A DNA stretch of 40,785 nucleotides from an uncultured Lachnospiraceae bacterium (lineage in GTDB: Bacteria > Bacillota > Clostridia > Lachnospirales > Lachnospiraceae): positions 1 to 40,785 of the forward strand of contig CAMWJF010000037.1 in the NCBI GenBank assembly GCA_947174505.1. The letters are read 5' to 3'. Positions within the stretch are counted from its first letter, which is position 1; each line of letters starts with the position of its first letter. The notes under the pieces were generated by a model. It saw only the letters and a list, made by a program, of their open reading frames with translations, searched no databases and was not told where the DNA came from. Positions 27,859 to 37,100 of the stretch are shown here, piece after piece. Made by a program: the position numbers and the translations under genes.

Positions 27859-27886
27859 AGACAGTCGGATCAGATTGTCTTTTTTT
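27859..27886 (+). terminator. Terminator-like hairpin between the helicase and PP-loop genes
   Basis: AAGACAGTC / GATTGTCTT (one G-U) with a 5-base loop, the T-run continuing to 27886. The next ribosome site (AAGGAGG) begins about five bases later, so, as with the leader hairpins A-D, no promoter can lie between terminator and gene. Confidence 0.75.
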
Positions 27887-27903
27887 GATGCAAAGGAGGA
27901 AAG

Positions 27904-29196
27904 ATGAGTAAACATACGATAAACGACCTGTACCAGATGCAGGCTCTCCCTCTTTCTCTCAAAATACGGATGACGCAGCGCCGCATTCGGGATTGGGTGG
28001 AATATTATGGGAAAGATGGTGTCTATGTCAGCTTTAGCGGCGGGAAGGACAGTACCGTACTTTTGTACCTTGTAAGGGAGATTTACCCGGAGATAACAGG
28101 CGTGTATGTAGATACTGGACTGGAATACCCGGAGGTGAAGGAGTTTGTGAGGCAGCATGAAAATGTGGAAATTCTCAGACCGAAAATGAATTTCCGGCAG
28201 GTCATTATGAAATATGGCTATCCATTTATCAGTAAAGAGGTGGCGGATTGTGTCTATGGTTCGAGACGGTATGTAGAAAAGCTGACAGAACGGGAAAACA
28301 GTATGGAACAGGAAGGAATTGTTTCTAACCATACTTACATGGCGGATTTATTAGGGATAGACCGCAGGGAAGATAAGGAAAATGAAGCCTATAAATGTTT
28401 ACAGCGCGGGGAGATACCAAGTGCGGCCATAAAAGCACCTGTCAGATACCTGATCCTGCAGGGAAAATATCCCCATAAAGAGAAAGGTGTGGAAACATCG
28501 GAGTATTCCAGAATGTACAACAAGGAGCGGTACAAATTCTTTTTGGACGCTCCTTTTGAGATTTCAGCTCATTGTTGTTCGATTATGAAAAAAGCGCCTA
28601 TGAAGAACTATGCAAAGCGGACGGGGAAAATGCCGATGACGGCGCAGATGGCAAGTGAGAGCCGTCTCCGCACCATGAAGTGGCTGGAAAACGCCTGTAA
28701 TGGTTTTGACATGAAAAGCCCGATCAGCAACCCCCTGTCTTTTTGGACGGAGCAGGATGTGCTTGAATATATTTACTGCAACCATATCCCCGTTGCCAGT
28801 GTGTACGGAAAAATAACGGCGGATTATGGGGTGGGAAAACCACAGGGAAATACGATGGAGCTGGGATTATTCGATGAGGGAAAGCCTCTGTTTGAAACAA
28901 CCGGGTGTAACAGGACAGGGTGTGTTTTCTGCGGCTTCGGCTGCCACAGAGAGAAATCTCCGAACCGATGGGAGATCGCAGAGCGGTTCTCAAATCCAGC
29001 GATCATAGACTATATGCTGAGGGGCGGGGCCTTCGATGAAAAGGGTGTCTGGAAACCGGATGAGAGGGGACTTGGATTCTGGTTTGTCATCGAGTGGATT
29101 AATGTACACGGAAATCTGCATATCATCATGCCCCATCGGGAGAAGTATCTGGAACAGTACATAACACAGGATACGGAAAAATTTCTTATGGCATAA
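27904..29196 (+). CDS. PP-loop ATPase of the PAPS-reductase family with C-terminal Cys cluster
   Basis: A 430-residue protein starting at ATG 27904 with GGAGG seven bases upstream. The PP-loop is SGGKDS (45-50), in YVSFSGGKDSTVLLYLVRE, followed by VYVDTGLEYPEVKEFV, as in PAPS-reductase/DndC/IbrA-type adenylating enzymes. A C-terminal cluster C335-x4-C340-x2-C343-x3-C347-H could hold an Fe-S cluster or zinc. Length and cluster differ from housekeeping sulfate-assimilation reductases, and no sulfur genes surround it, so it is more likely an accessory enzyme of mobile DNA (nucleotide or nucleic-acid thio-chemistry is conceivable). The next small gene follows within 35 bases, suggesting an operon. 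Fold sure, substrate unknown. Confidence 0.85.
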   Translation: MSKHTINDLYQMQALPLSLKIRMTQRRIRDWVEYYGKDGVYVSFSGGKDSTVLLYLVREIYPEITGVYVDTGLEYPEVKEFVRQHENVEILRPKMNFRQVIMKYGYPFISKEVADCVYGSRRYVEKLTERENSMEQEGIVSNHTYMADLLGIDRREDKENEAYKCLQRGEIPSAAIKAPVRYLILQGKYPHKEKGVETSEYSRMYNKERYKFFLDAPFEISAHCCSIMKKAPMKNYAKRTGKMPMTAQMASESRLRTMKWLENACNGFDMKSPISNPLSFWTEQDVLEYIYCNHIPVASVYGKITADYGVGKPQGNTMELGLFDEGKPLFETTGCNRTGCVFCGFGCHREKSPNRWEIAERFSNPAIIDYMLRGGAFDEKGVWKPDERGLGFWFVIEWINVHGNLHIIMPHREKYLEQYITQDTEKFLMA

Positions 29197-29230
29197 ACAG
29201 TGACAATCAGTGAAAAGGGAGGAAAACAAA

Positions 29231-29572
29231 ATGAAGAGTAAAAGAGTAATTCTTACCTATACGGTAGCAGAATGTGGGGAATATCATAGCTTGGGGAAAT
29301 ATTATGAGGGGATACAGACGCTGGAGGAAGCGGTAGAACTTTATCTGCAGATGCCAACTGAGCGTATGCACGGTATTCCTGCCATCGGTATCAATCTCCA
29401 TGTGGAAGGAACGAAGCGGATACAGGATTCCCAGGTGGACATCCTTTCTGGCGATGAAATAGACGTGGGAATGATCAGACTCCTGTCGGAGTTTTGTGGA
29501 AATCCGCAGGTGTTGGAGGCGGTAAATGCGATTATTAAGCGTTTCCCGGAGAAGGAGGTCATCGACTACTAA
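29231..29572 (+). CDS. Small conserved-looking protein, possibly YodL/LPD-like, paired with the PP-loop gene
   Basis: A 113-residue acidic protein starting at ATG 29231 with AAAGGGAGG upstream; a further in-frame start at 29210 would include the ribosome site. Segments ILTYTVAECGEYHSLGKYYEG, TLEEAVELYLQMP and GIPAIGINLHVEG resemble the small YodL/LPD-type domains found in Firmicute mobile elements, but the match is from memory and weak. It lies 34 bases after the PP-loop gene and probably shares its transcript. Its 3' end overlaps the convergent XRE gene by 14 bases. Function not recognised. Confidence 0.65.
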   Translation: MKSKRVILTYTVAECGEYHSLGKYYEGIQTLEEAVELYLQMPTERMHGIPAIGINLHVEGTKRIQDSQVDILSGDEIDVGMIRLLSEFCGNPQVLEAVNAIIKRFPEKEVIDY

Positions 29573-29789
29573 TTTCAAAGCCAAATTCACAATCTTTTGT
29601 AATTTCAACAACGTCCTGTACGTTACAGTCCAAAATCTTACACAGTGTTTCGAGGGTATTGACGGTAACACTCTTATTGTGTTTCAAATCATTTAGAGTA
29701 TGTGCATCAAAACCAAATTTATGGATGAGAGCATATGTTGTTATATTCTTTTCCCGCATCGTATCCCATAGAGGAGAATAGCTTATCAT
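29559..29789 (-). CDS. Small XRE-family (HTH_26-like) transcriptional regulator
   Basis: A 76-residue protein if started at the ATG complementary to 29787-29789 (ISYSPLWDTMREKNITTYALIHKFGF...). The frame is open upstream to 29870, but the residues added there do not resemble the family. The helix-turn-helix runs from about residue 16 to 45 (TTYALIHKFGFDAHTLNDLKHNKSV), followed by TVNTLETLCKILDCNVQDVVE, the usual Cro/CI-like ending. The ribosome site is weak (GTGGGG). It is encoded against the PP-loop operon and overlaps its last gene tail-to-tail. It is the same size and type as the regulator at 39409. Likely target: its own upstream region, where a 19-base palindrome lies at 29896-29914. Confidence 0.8.
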   Translation of the reverse strand: MISYSPLWDTMREKNITTYALIHKFGFDAHTLNDLKHNKSVTVNTLETLCKILDCNVQDVVEITKDCEFGFEISSR

Positions 29790-29868
29790 GGTATTTATTT
29801 TCCCCACTCTTCTTGAAACTAATATTATTATGGGGTTCTTACGGTTCTTGCGCATTATGGGATTTCCC

Positions 29869-29897
29869 ACTATACTGGTCGTATAAAGGCAGGAGAA
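29869..29897 (-). promoter_or_regulatory. Possible promoter of the small XRE gene
   Basis: On the - strand a -10-like TATAGT (29874-29869) lies 17 bases downstream of TTCTCC (29897-29892). The -35 is poor, so this is weak. Its -35 end overlaps the palindrome at 29896-29914. Confidence 0.3.
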
Positions 29898-29914
29898 TTA
29901 ATGAATCATTAATT
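29896..29914. promoter_or_regulatory. 19-base palindrome, candidate operator
   Basis: AATTAATGA and TCATTAATT flank one central A, giving nine perfect base pairs of symmetry. It lies about 105 bases upstream of the XRE start and 57 bases upstream of the next + strand gene, a natural place for an operator serving both directions. AT-rich sequence raises the chance of coincidence. Confidence 0.4.
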
Positions 29915-29970
29915 TGAGAAGCTGATTTTGGAAATAATTCCAGAAAAGAGAAATTCCGTAGAGGAAATAG

Positions 29971-30204
29971 ATGATGTGTGAAAAATTTGATCTGTCGCAG
30001 CAGATGTATATGATCTGTATGTTGTTGTGCCTGGTTATGCATGGTATTTATTTGTGGCATGTTAGGAAATGTCCGATTTTCCATAGGTGTTACAGGGGCG
30101 AATGCAGATTTCATAAATACTGTCCGAAGTATAAGGAAGGTTTGACGCAAGAGGAAACGGAAGAACTGCTAAGATTACTGGATGAATATCATCGCAAAGA
30201 CTAA
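29971..30204 (+). CDS. Small Cys-rich membrane protein, unknown
   Basis: A 77-residue protein; ATG 29971 (or 29974) follows GAGG at 29961-29964. A single hydrophobic segment at about residues 11-29 (MYMICMLLCLVMHGIYLWH) precedes a basic Cys/His-rich part (KCPIFHRCYRGECRFHKYCPKY) and an acidic helix (LTQEETEELLRLLDEYHRK). The Cys/His spacing could bind a metal. No family recognised. It is the last gene before the 390-base leader region upstream of the response-regulator gene. Real-gene status is supported by start signal and composition, not by homology. Confidence 0.55.
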   Translation: MMCEKFDLSQQMYMICMLLCLVMHGIYLWHVRKCPIFHRCYRGECRFHKYCPKYKEGLTQEETEELLRLLDEYHRKD

Positions 30205-30362
30205 TGTAAGAATAATTTGAGGAATATTTATAGTTATGTAAACTGAAATGTGCAAAGTATACCGCAAAAACGACAATTTATACCATCCCGGTAGAAAAAT
30301 AGTGTCATTTCTATATAATAAAGGCATCTTACTAATTCTAAGAAAACCAAAGGAAAATGGAG

Positions 30363-30391
30363 TTGACACAAATGTACAGAAAGGATATCCT
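30363..30391 (+). promoter_or_regulatory. Promoter candidate TTGACA - 17 - TATCCT
   Basis: A perfect -35 TTGACA (30363-30368) is spaced 17 bases from a weak -10 TATCCT (30386-30391). Transcription would start about 30398, inside the AGCCA repeats, so repeat number would change the 5' end of the RNA. Confidence 0.5.
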
Positions 30392-30444
30392 TAGCCAAGC
30401 CAAGCCAAGCCAAGCCAAGCCAAAGGCGAATTGTGTCCTTTTTT
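30381..30444 (+). terminator. Terminator-like hairpin enclosing the AGCCA repeats
   Basis: AAGGATA (30381-30387) can pair with TGTCCTT (30434-30440, one G-U), followed by further T to 30444; the pentamer repeats form the loop. The stem is short and the loop long, so this is tentative. Confidence 0.4.
30393..30422 (+). repeat. Tandem pentanucleotide repeat, six AGCCA units
   Basis: Six exact head-to-tail AGCCA units. Short tandem repeats of this kind change copy number by polymerase slippage. The array sits just downstream of a TTGACA promoter candidate and ahead of the response regulator and giant surface protein genes. Confidence 0.9.
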
Positions 30445-30477
30445 GCTGCCTGTTTTAGGGAGCAGATTGTCATTCAT

Positions 30478-30529
30478 AAGCCGTTATCTTCACAGAACAG
30501 TATGTTCCTGTGGAGATAGCGGCTTTTTT
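30478..30529 (+). terminator. Strong intrinsic terminator-like hairpin in the leader
   Basis: AAGCCGTTATCTTCACAG pairs with CTGTGGAGATAGCGGCTT (a few G-U or mismatched positions) around a 12-base loop, followed by a T6 run. It lies 65 bases before the response regulator start, downstream of the promoter candidate, so it would gate the genes behind it. Confidence 0.75.
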
Positions 30530-30594
30530 GCGCGCATAAGCAGTTCGAGTTCGAGTCTGCTTATGCTTATGCACACAAACGGGGAGGGCGAAAA

Positions 30595-31137
30595 ATGTTC
30601 TACCGGATCGCAGTACTTGACGATGAAACGGCACAATTACACAGGATGGAGGAAATGCTTGACGCTTATGGTGCGGCACACCCGGATTACGAACTGGAAA
30701 CATTCTGCTTTACACGGATAAAACCGTTTATGGACTGTGTGTGCTGTATAGGGAATACCGGCCAATGGGCATTTGACATATTGATCATAGATATCTGCCT
30801 GCCGGACGGGAATGGCATGGAGTGTGCCCGGACGCTACGGGAAAACGGCTATGAGGGGATGATCATTTTTCAGTCCACGTCAGCGGATTATGCGGTAGAG
30901 GCATATGAGGTTGATGCAATACAGTATCTTCTCAAACCTGTTTCACAGGGGCGGTTTTTTGCGGCGGTAGACAAGGCGGCGGAGAAACTGCCGGGATATT
31001 GGAAAAGGCGCGGTGCCAAGGGGACAGAGGAACACACTGTCCGGCCTGCTGTGGATATGACTTTAGCGAAAAGACAGACATTCAGACTTTTCATAGGCAT
31101 TTTATTGACCAAATGGAACAGCCGCAGGGACGGATAG
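30595..31137 (+). CDS. Receiver-domain response regulator of LytTR/AgrA type lacking a recognisable output domain
   Basis: A 180-residue protein starting at ATG 30595 behind GGGGAGGG. Residues 1-125 are a complete receiver: acidic pair D9-D10, phosphoacceptor D66 (LIIDICLPDGNGME), S94/T95, and K114 (YLLKPVS), with the AYEVDAIQYLLKPV ending typical of AgrA/LytTR regulators. A LytTR DNA-binding domain should follow, but the last ~55 residues (WKRRGAKGTEEHTVRP... to TKWNSRRDG) do not resemble one. It is therefore either truncated, a single-domain regulator, or decayed. No histidine kinase is in the window. The giant surface protein gene begins 23 bases after its stop, so the two are probably co-transcribed. 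Receiver call sure, role unknown. Confidence 0.8.
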   Translation: MFYRIAVLDDETAQLHRMEEMLDAYGAAHPDYELETFCFTRIKPFMDCVCCIGNTGQWAFDILIIDICLPDGNGMECARTLRENGYEGMIIFQSTSADYAVEAYEVDAIQYLLKPVSQGRFFAAVDKAAEKLPGYWKRRGAKGTEEHTVRPAVDMTLAKRQTFRLFIGILLTKWNSRRDG

Positions 31138-31160
31138 GCGGTTTAGTGGGAGGTTATAGG

Positions 31161-34100
31161 ATGGATGAACAAAGAGCATGGTTAAGAGCAAGAAGAAAGA
31201 GACGTCTGCGCATACTGGCGGTAATACTGTGTGTCTGTGTGCTGTTTACGACCTATCCCGATATTCTGGCAGTGCTTTCCGTCTTTGCATCGGAGGTATC
31301 AGAGCAGTCCGAAGGGCGGTATATCTCTGGTTTTACTGCGCTGTCTGATGAGATCAGGGAGCAGACTGTCCCGGTGGGAACATCGCTTACGGAACTGTTG
31401 CTCCCCGATACACTGGAGGCAGTTATAACAGAAGGGAAACAGCCTTCCGAAGATACGGAAGATAAATCAGAGGAAAGCGGAAGAGAAGATGCCAGGGAAA
31501 ATGACGGCGAAGAGACGGACGGGGACACAACCGGCACAGAGGATATGGACGGCAGTGCGGAGGAGACGGAAGAGGACAAGCCGTCCGATACGGAGCAGGA
31601 AGATACGGAAACCGGGGACGGACAGGATACGCATCCGGAAGAAGATGGAGAATCCGGGGAAACAGACGGGTCAACGGAAACAGGCAGCGATGACGCAGCC
31701 GACACGGAAAACGAGGAAGGCAGCGAAGGAAGTGCGTCCTCGGAAGAACAGCAGGAAAGCGCAGTTTCACAGGAAACCCATACGGTCACTATGCAGGAAT
31801 ATCTTGCGGAAAATGTGATTCCCGTACAGACGTTAGAGAATACGCAGACCGAAAAGCAGGAAGAAATCGTTACAATAGACAGTGTGACATGGCAGTCTGA
31901 GCCGGAATATGACGGAAGTGCGGAGGGAACATATACCTTTACCGCAGTTCTGCCGGATGACTATGCACTGGCGGATGGTGTCAGCCTGCCCCAAATTACG
32001 GTAACAGTGGAAAACGGCACAGATGCTGTCATACAGACATTGCGCGACAGGATAGCGGCACTGCCGGATGTGGAAGAATATCTTGCTACAGAGCCGGATA
32101 TGGATGATGAAGATGCTTATGTAGAATGGGAAGAAAAGCTGTATGAGTATGCAGAGGAAGCACTTGCCATTTGGGAAGAATATGAGGCGCTGACAGAAGA
32201 ACAACAGGCAATGATTGATGAGGAAGAACTGGCAAAACTGACAGCGTGGGTGGAGCTTGCGGAAACATTTTCGGATCATGCGGTTATGCTGGCGGATTAT
32301 AGTGAACATCATGGGGAATCGGATTGGACGGCGCTTACTGCCAGCGATACAACATTATCAGGTGGAAAGTACTATTTATCCAGTGATATAACAATGGGTA
32401 CCATTACAGTTACTGGAAATGTTACATTATGCCTGAATGGACATGCATTGACGCATGATGATAGTACAGATGGCAGTGTTATTGTAGTAGAGAGTGGCGA
32501 ATTGACTCTGTGTGATTGTCAGGATCATTGGGGATATACATCTTCTTTTGATGAGGGGACTAAAACATATACTTGTGGTGTTACAGGTACAGGAGGTCGT
32601 ATAACTGGCAGTAGTGGCAATAATTTTATAGGTGGAGGTGTTTATGTAAGCTCTGGCGCTACTTTTAATATGAATAGTGGAAGGATTACAGGAGGTGATG
32701 TTGGAGAAGGAACAGGACATCATGGCGGCGGCGTTGCTGTAATAGGTGGTCAATTTAATATGTCAGGCGGCTATATTGATGGGAATAAGGCTAGTAGAGG
32801 AGGCGGAGTGTATTTAACAAACAAAGCTGAATTTACTATGTCTGACAATGCGGTTATTATGAATAATGAGGGCGCTGGAGTATATTTGGAGATGTCCCAG
32901 AATGCAATTTTTAACATGAATTCTGGAGCAATTATAGGGAATAAGACTGGTGGAAATGGTGCGGGGGTATTTCTTGGTACGGGTTCTGTATTTAATATAA
33001 AAGGTGGCACGATAGAGGGAAATTGCACAACGTCCACAGTTGCGGCTAGTGGTGCTGGTATATATTGCGTGGGTTCAACCGTAAATTTTACCGGGGACTG
33101 CTCGATTCGGTATAATAAAGCTAATGCAGGAGCCGGTGGGATACGTGTGCTTACAGCGAGTACAATTTCAATATCGGGCAACGTCTGTATTACCGATAAT
33201 TATGGTAATGGAGATGGAACAGAGTGTAATGTTTCTCTTAGTAACAATCCTATTACAATAACAAACGGTTTAACAAATGATATAGGTGTTACATTCAGAC
33301 CGTTATCAGGAGATGGTGATTATCCTAAATTAGTAGTAACAGGTACAGACTCCTATTCAATTTCAGATGCTGACTGGAGCCATTTCAGCAGTGATAACAA
33401 AACATATGAGATTCAGAAGAAGGAAACGACGGATACAGGCAACGAGTTATGGCTGGTTGAACCGGGAAAGTGTAACCTTTTTAACTTAACGGCAAGCGGT
33501 GCAACGCTTTCCCCAGAATTTAAGGCTAATGAAACAGAATATACCTCAACGGTTGCCAACAATATCGATCAGGTCGGTATTACAGCAACACTGGCAGATA
33601 CGGCATTGGGGGCAACAATTACAATCAAAATTAACGATGGTACGGAAACTGATATGACCAGTGGACAAGAAGAACCGGTTGATCTCAAAGTTGGTGAGAA
33701 TACGATTGTGATTACCGTAACTTCCGACGGAATGTCGAAAGCATATACCATTGAGATTACAAGGGAAGCATCGGCAGGCAATCCCGTAACCATAACCTCC
33801 TACAAGGACGGTGTGGAGTGGACAGGAGCGGGCGCGCCGTCTGACTCTGATTATAAACTTACTTCTGATGGCGGAAACACTTTCCTTCCGGGCCTTGCTG
33901 CGCCTGACGGTACCTATAAAATATACAGTGGCGATACCGATACTGGCGTGGAAGTAACCGTAACAGGGGCAGAAGTTACCGCCAGAGTGGATTACTATAC
34001 GGTCACATTTTATGACGGAAGTACAGCGCTGACAACCCCGGCACAGCAGATTGTTCTGAAGAACCAAACGGCGTCTGCCCAGGCAGAGACTCCCACAAAA

Positions 34101-37100
34101 ACGGGCTACACCTTTGACAAGTGGGTAGCGGCAGACGGCGGCAGTACGGCATATGACTTTACAAAAGCAGTTACGGGAAAAACTTCGGTTTATGCAAGCT
34201 GGACTCCTGTCAGTTATTCCATTACATATATCCTGGATGGCGGAACGGCGGCAGGCAATCCGGCAGGCTACACGATTGAGAGCGGCGCCATAACCTTGAA
34301 AAATCCGACGAGAACAGGCTATTCCTTTACCGGATGGGGCGGTACGGACTTGACGGGTAACAACAATACAAGCGTTACCATTGCGGCGGGGAGTACAGGA
34401 GATCGTGAATACACAGCACACTGGTCTGCCGCAGATTATGCGGTTACGCTGCATACCAACGGAGGAACCGGCGGCACAGAACTGACTTCCTATACTTATG
34501 GAGCGGGAGCAGCTCTGCCCACAGACTGGACGAAAACCGGCTATACCTTTGACGGCTGGTATGACAGTGCGGACTGTACCGGGACAGAAGTAACAGACAT
34601 TTCGGGTACAGATACCGGGGATAAGGAGTATTGGGCGAAGTGGACAGCCAACACCTATCAGGTGACATTTGATTACCACGGCGCAGATGGCGGAAATGCC
34701 ACACAGAATAAAGATGTGACCTATGACAGTACATACGGCACGCTTCCTGTACCGTCCAGAACCGGCTACACCTTCAAAGGCTGGTACACCGAAGAAAACG
34801 GACAGGGCAGTCAGGTTGATGCGGGAACAACTGTAACAACGACATCTGCCCATACCCTCCATGCTTATTGGAAAGATGAAACAGCACCTGATCAGCCCGT
34901 ACTGCAGGATGGCGTGACCCTGCCTGCAGGCTGGACAAATACTCAGGACACGATCCCGCTGAAACTGTATGACGGCGTGGGCGTGACTGAACTGTGGGCG
35001 AGCGTTGACGGAAAAGATTATATAAAAGTAGACGGTTTCACACCCGGCACAGACAGCATGACGTATGAGTATACTCCTGTTTTGGAGGGCGAGCATACCT
35101 ATCAGTTTAAGACAAAGGACGCGGCGGGCAACACTTCCGTTGAAAGCGCCGTATTTACGGTCAAACTGGATCAGACAAAGCCTGTGATCGGCACGATTAC
35201 TTATGAAAATAAAGCGGCAAACCTCTGGGACTGGATCATCGGAAAAACGAGCATGATCGTCCATGTGCCTGTTACGGACACAGGCAGCGGCGTGGCAAAG
35301 ATCAGCTACACCTTAACGCCCAGAGACGCAGCCGGAAATCCTGACAGCAGCAACGCGGTGGAAAAGACAGCGGCAGTAAAAGATGGTGAGGCAAAGCTCA
35401 CTTTTGATGCAGATTTCCAGGGAACCATCACCATTAACTGCACGGATGCGGCGGGCAATCAAGCGGACGGCGTGATCATAGGGAAAGATGCGGGCGGTGT
35501 GATCGTGGAAGACCATGCGCCGGACATCACCACCGATGCCAGAACGGATTACTACGACACCCCCACGGCTGTTAACGTAACGGTAAAGGATGATACAAAC
35601 AATGCAGTCACAGCGGGGATCGCCTCTGTCACCTATCAGGTCGGAGACGGCACGGAACGGTCTGTTAGCGTTAATACAAGCGCATTGCAGGCGGAAGTTA
35701 CCTTTACCATTCCTGCATCAGAGATACCCACGGGCATTACGGAAATTAAAATAACCGCGAAAGATAATGCAGGGAATGAAACTGCAAAGAGTATAACCAT
35801 AAAGGTCAAAGGACCGGAAAAACAGCCAGCGGCAGAGATTGACTACCGGGAAGAAGAACTGACAGGACTTGTACCGAATGGCGTATACAGTATCGACGGT
35901 ACAGAATATACAGCAGATCAGCAGGGGCATATTCCGATCATAGAAGGCTGGTTTGGTAACACCGTCAGCATCATCAAGAAGGGCAACGGCAGCGAGACCA
36001 CCGACAGCCCGGCGCAGAGCCTGCCCATCCCGGCAAGACCGGCAGCGCCGGATGCACCGGAACTGAGCGTGCGTGATGACAAGTCCATTACCTTAAAGAC
36101 CATCACAGGCGCACAGTACCGACTGGCGGACGGGACAGGGAACTGGCAGGACAGCACGGCATTTACGGGGCTTGCCCAAAAGACCATTTATAAATTCAGG
36201 GCGTACTACCCGGCGACAGACACAAGCTTTGCGTCCCCGGAAAGCGGGGAAGCGCAGATTGCTACCATGCCCACAGCGCCTACGCCGGATAAACTGAAGA
36301 TCGGCTATGTGGCGGAGACCCTTACACTGACAGACGGCATCGAAGCCTTTAGCGACGCAGGCTGTACCACTCCTGTTACGGTGGGCAGCGTGGAAGCCTA
36401 TATGGGGCAGACCGTCTATATCCGTTACCCGGCAAAGGGAATTATTCCGGCGAGCCTGACAACGGCAGTATCCATCCCGGCACGCCCGGCGAAACCCGCG
36501 CCCGGACAAGCAGACGCTTCCTATCCGGGAGCAAAAGACGGCGCGATCACCGGCCTGACGTCCGGCACAGCTTATGAGTACAGGGTAAAAGACCAGAACG
36601 GCAATTTCGGCGCATGGCAGGACGCTTCACTGAACGGCACAAGGATCGGGAACCTCCCCGCCGGGGAATATGAATTGCGCGTCAAAGCGGTGGAAACGGG
36701 GAATGTCAGTTTCCGCAGCGAAGCGACAGCCGTCACCATCGGGGAGAAACCTGCCACAAAGTATGAGACACCAAATATCCGCATTGATTATTCTGCGGAG
36801 GCACTGACCGGATTTGCACCCGGTGCAGAGTATACGATAAACGAAAAGACCATAACAGCAGGTGCGGACGGCACCATAAATATAGAAACAGACTGGTTCG
36901 GAGCTACCCTGTCTATCGTGCGCAAAGGAAACGGGAAAGATAAGCTCGATAGCGATGCACAGAGCCTGCCCGTTCCGGCAAGACCCGCGAAACCGACGCC
37001 AACAGGTGTAGACGTAAGCACGGCGGGAGGGACAGGCAAACTGACCGGGCTGACAGCAGACACTACCTATGAGGTTTCCACCGATGGAGGAAAGACATGG

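Larger units (their letters stand above)
30205..30594 (+). promoter_or_regulatory. 390-base gene-free leader region upstream of the response regulator and giant surface protein
   Basis: No convincing gene is present. The region is AT-rich at first, with a TATAAT at 30314-30319 lacking a good -35. It then holds a TTGACA promoter candidate, an AGCCA pentamer array, two terminator-like hairpins, and a third hairpin CATAAGCAG (30535-30543) / CTGCTTATG (30557-30565) whose loop is a TTCGAG repeat, shortly before the GGGGAGGG ribosome site. This is more structure than a simple promoter needs. Confidence 0.6.

Noticed and set aside
29735..29917. 60-codon + strand frame opposite the small XRE gene
   Set aside because: It overlaps the regulator on the other strand, lacks a ribosome site, and has no family resemblance.
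30393..30422. AGCCA array as a CRISPR or iteron origin
   Set aside because: The units are only five bases with no spacers, and no Cas or replication-initiator gene is nearby; a simple tandem repeat explains it.
30999..31160. 54-codon N-terminal extension of the giant surface protein
   Set aside because: The extension overlaps the response regulator coding region, has no ribosome site, and would place a long polar segment ahead of the signal peptide that begins after ATG 31161.
33546..35264. Long - strand open frame (572 codons) antisense to the giant surface protein
   Set aside because: It has the composition expected of a shadow frame (Cys/Arg/Ile-rich, no domain recognised) and no ribosome site; the + strand frame has clear domains.
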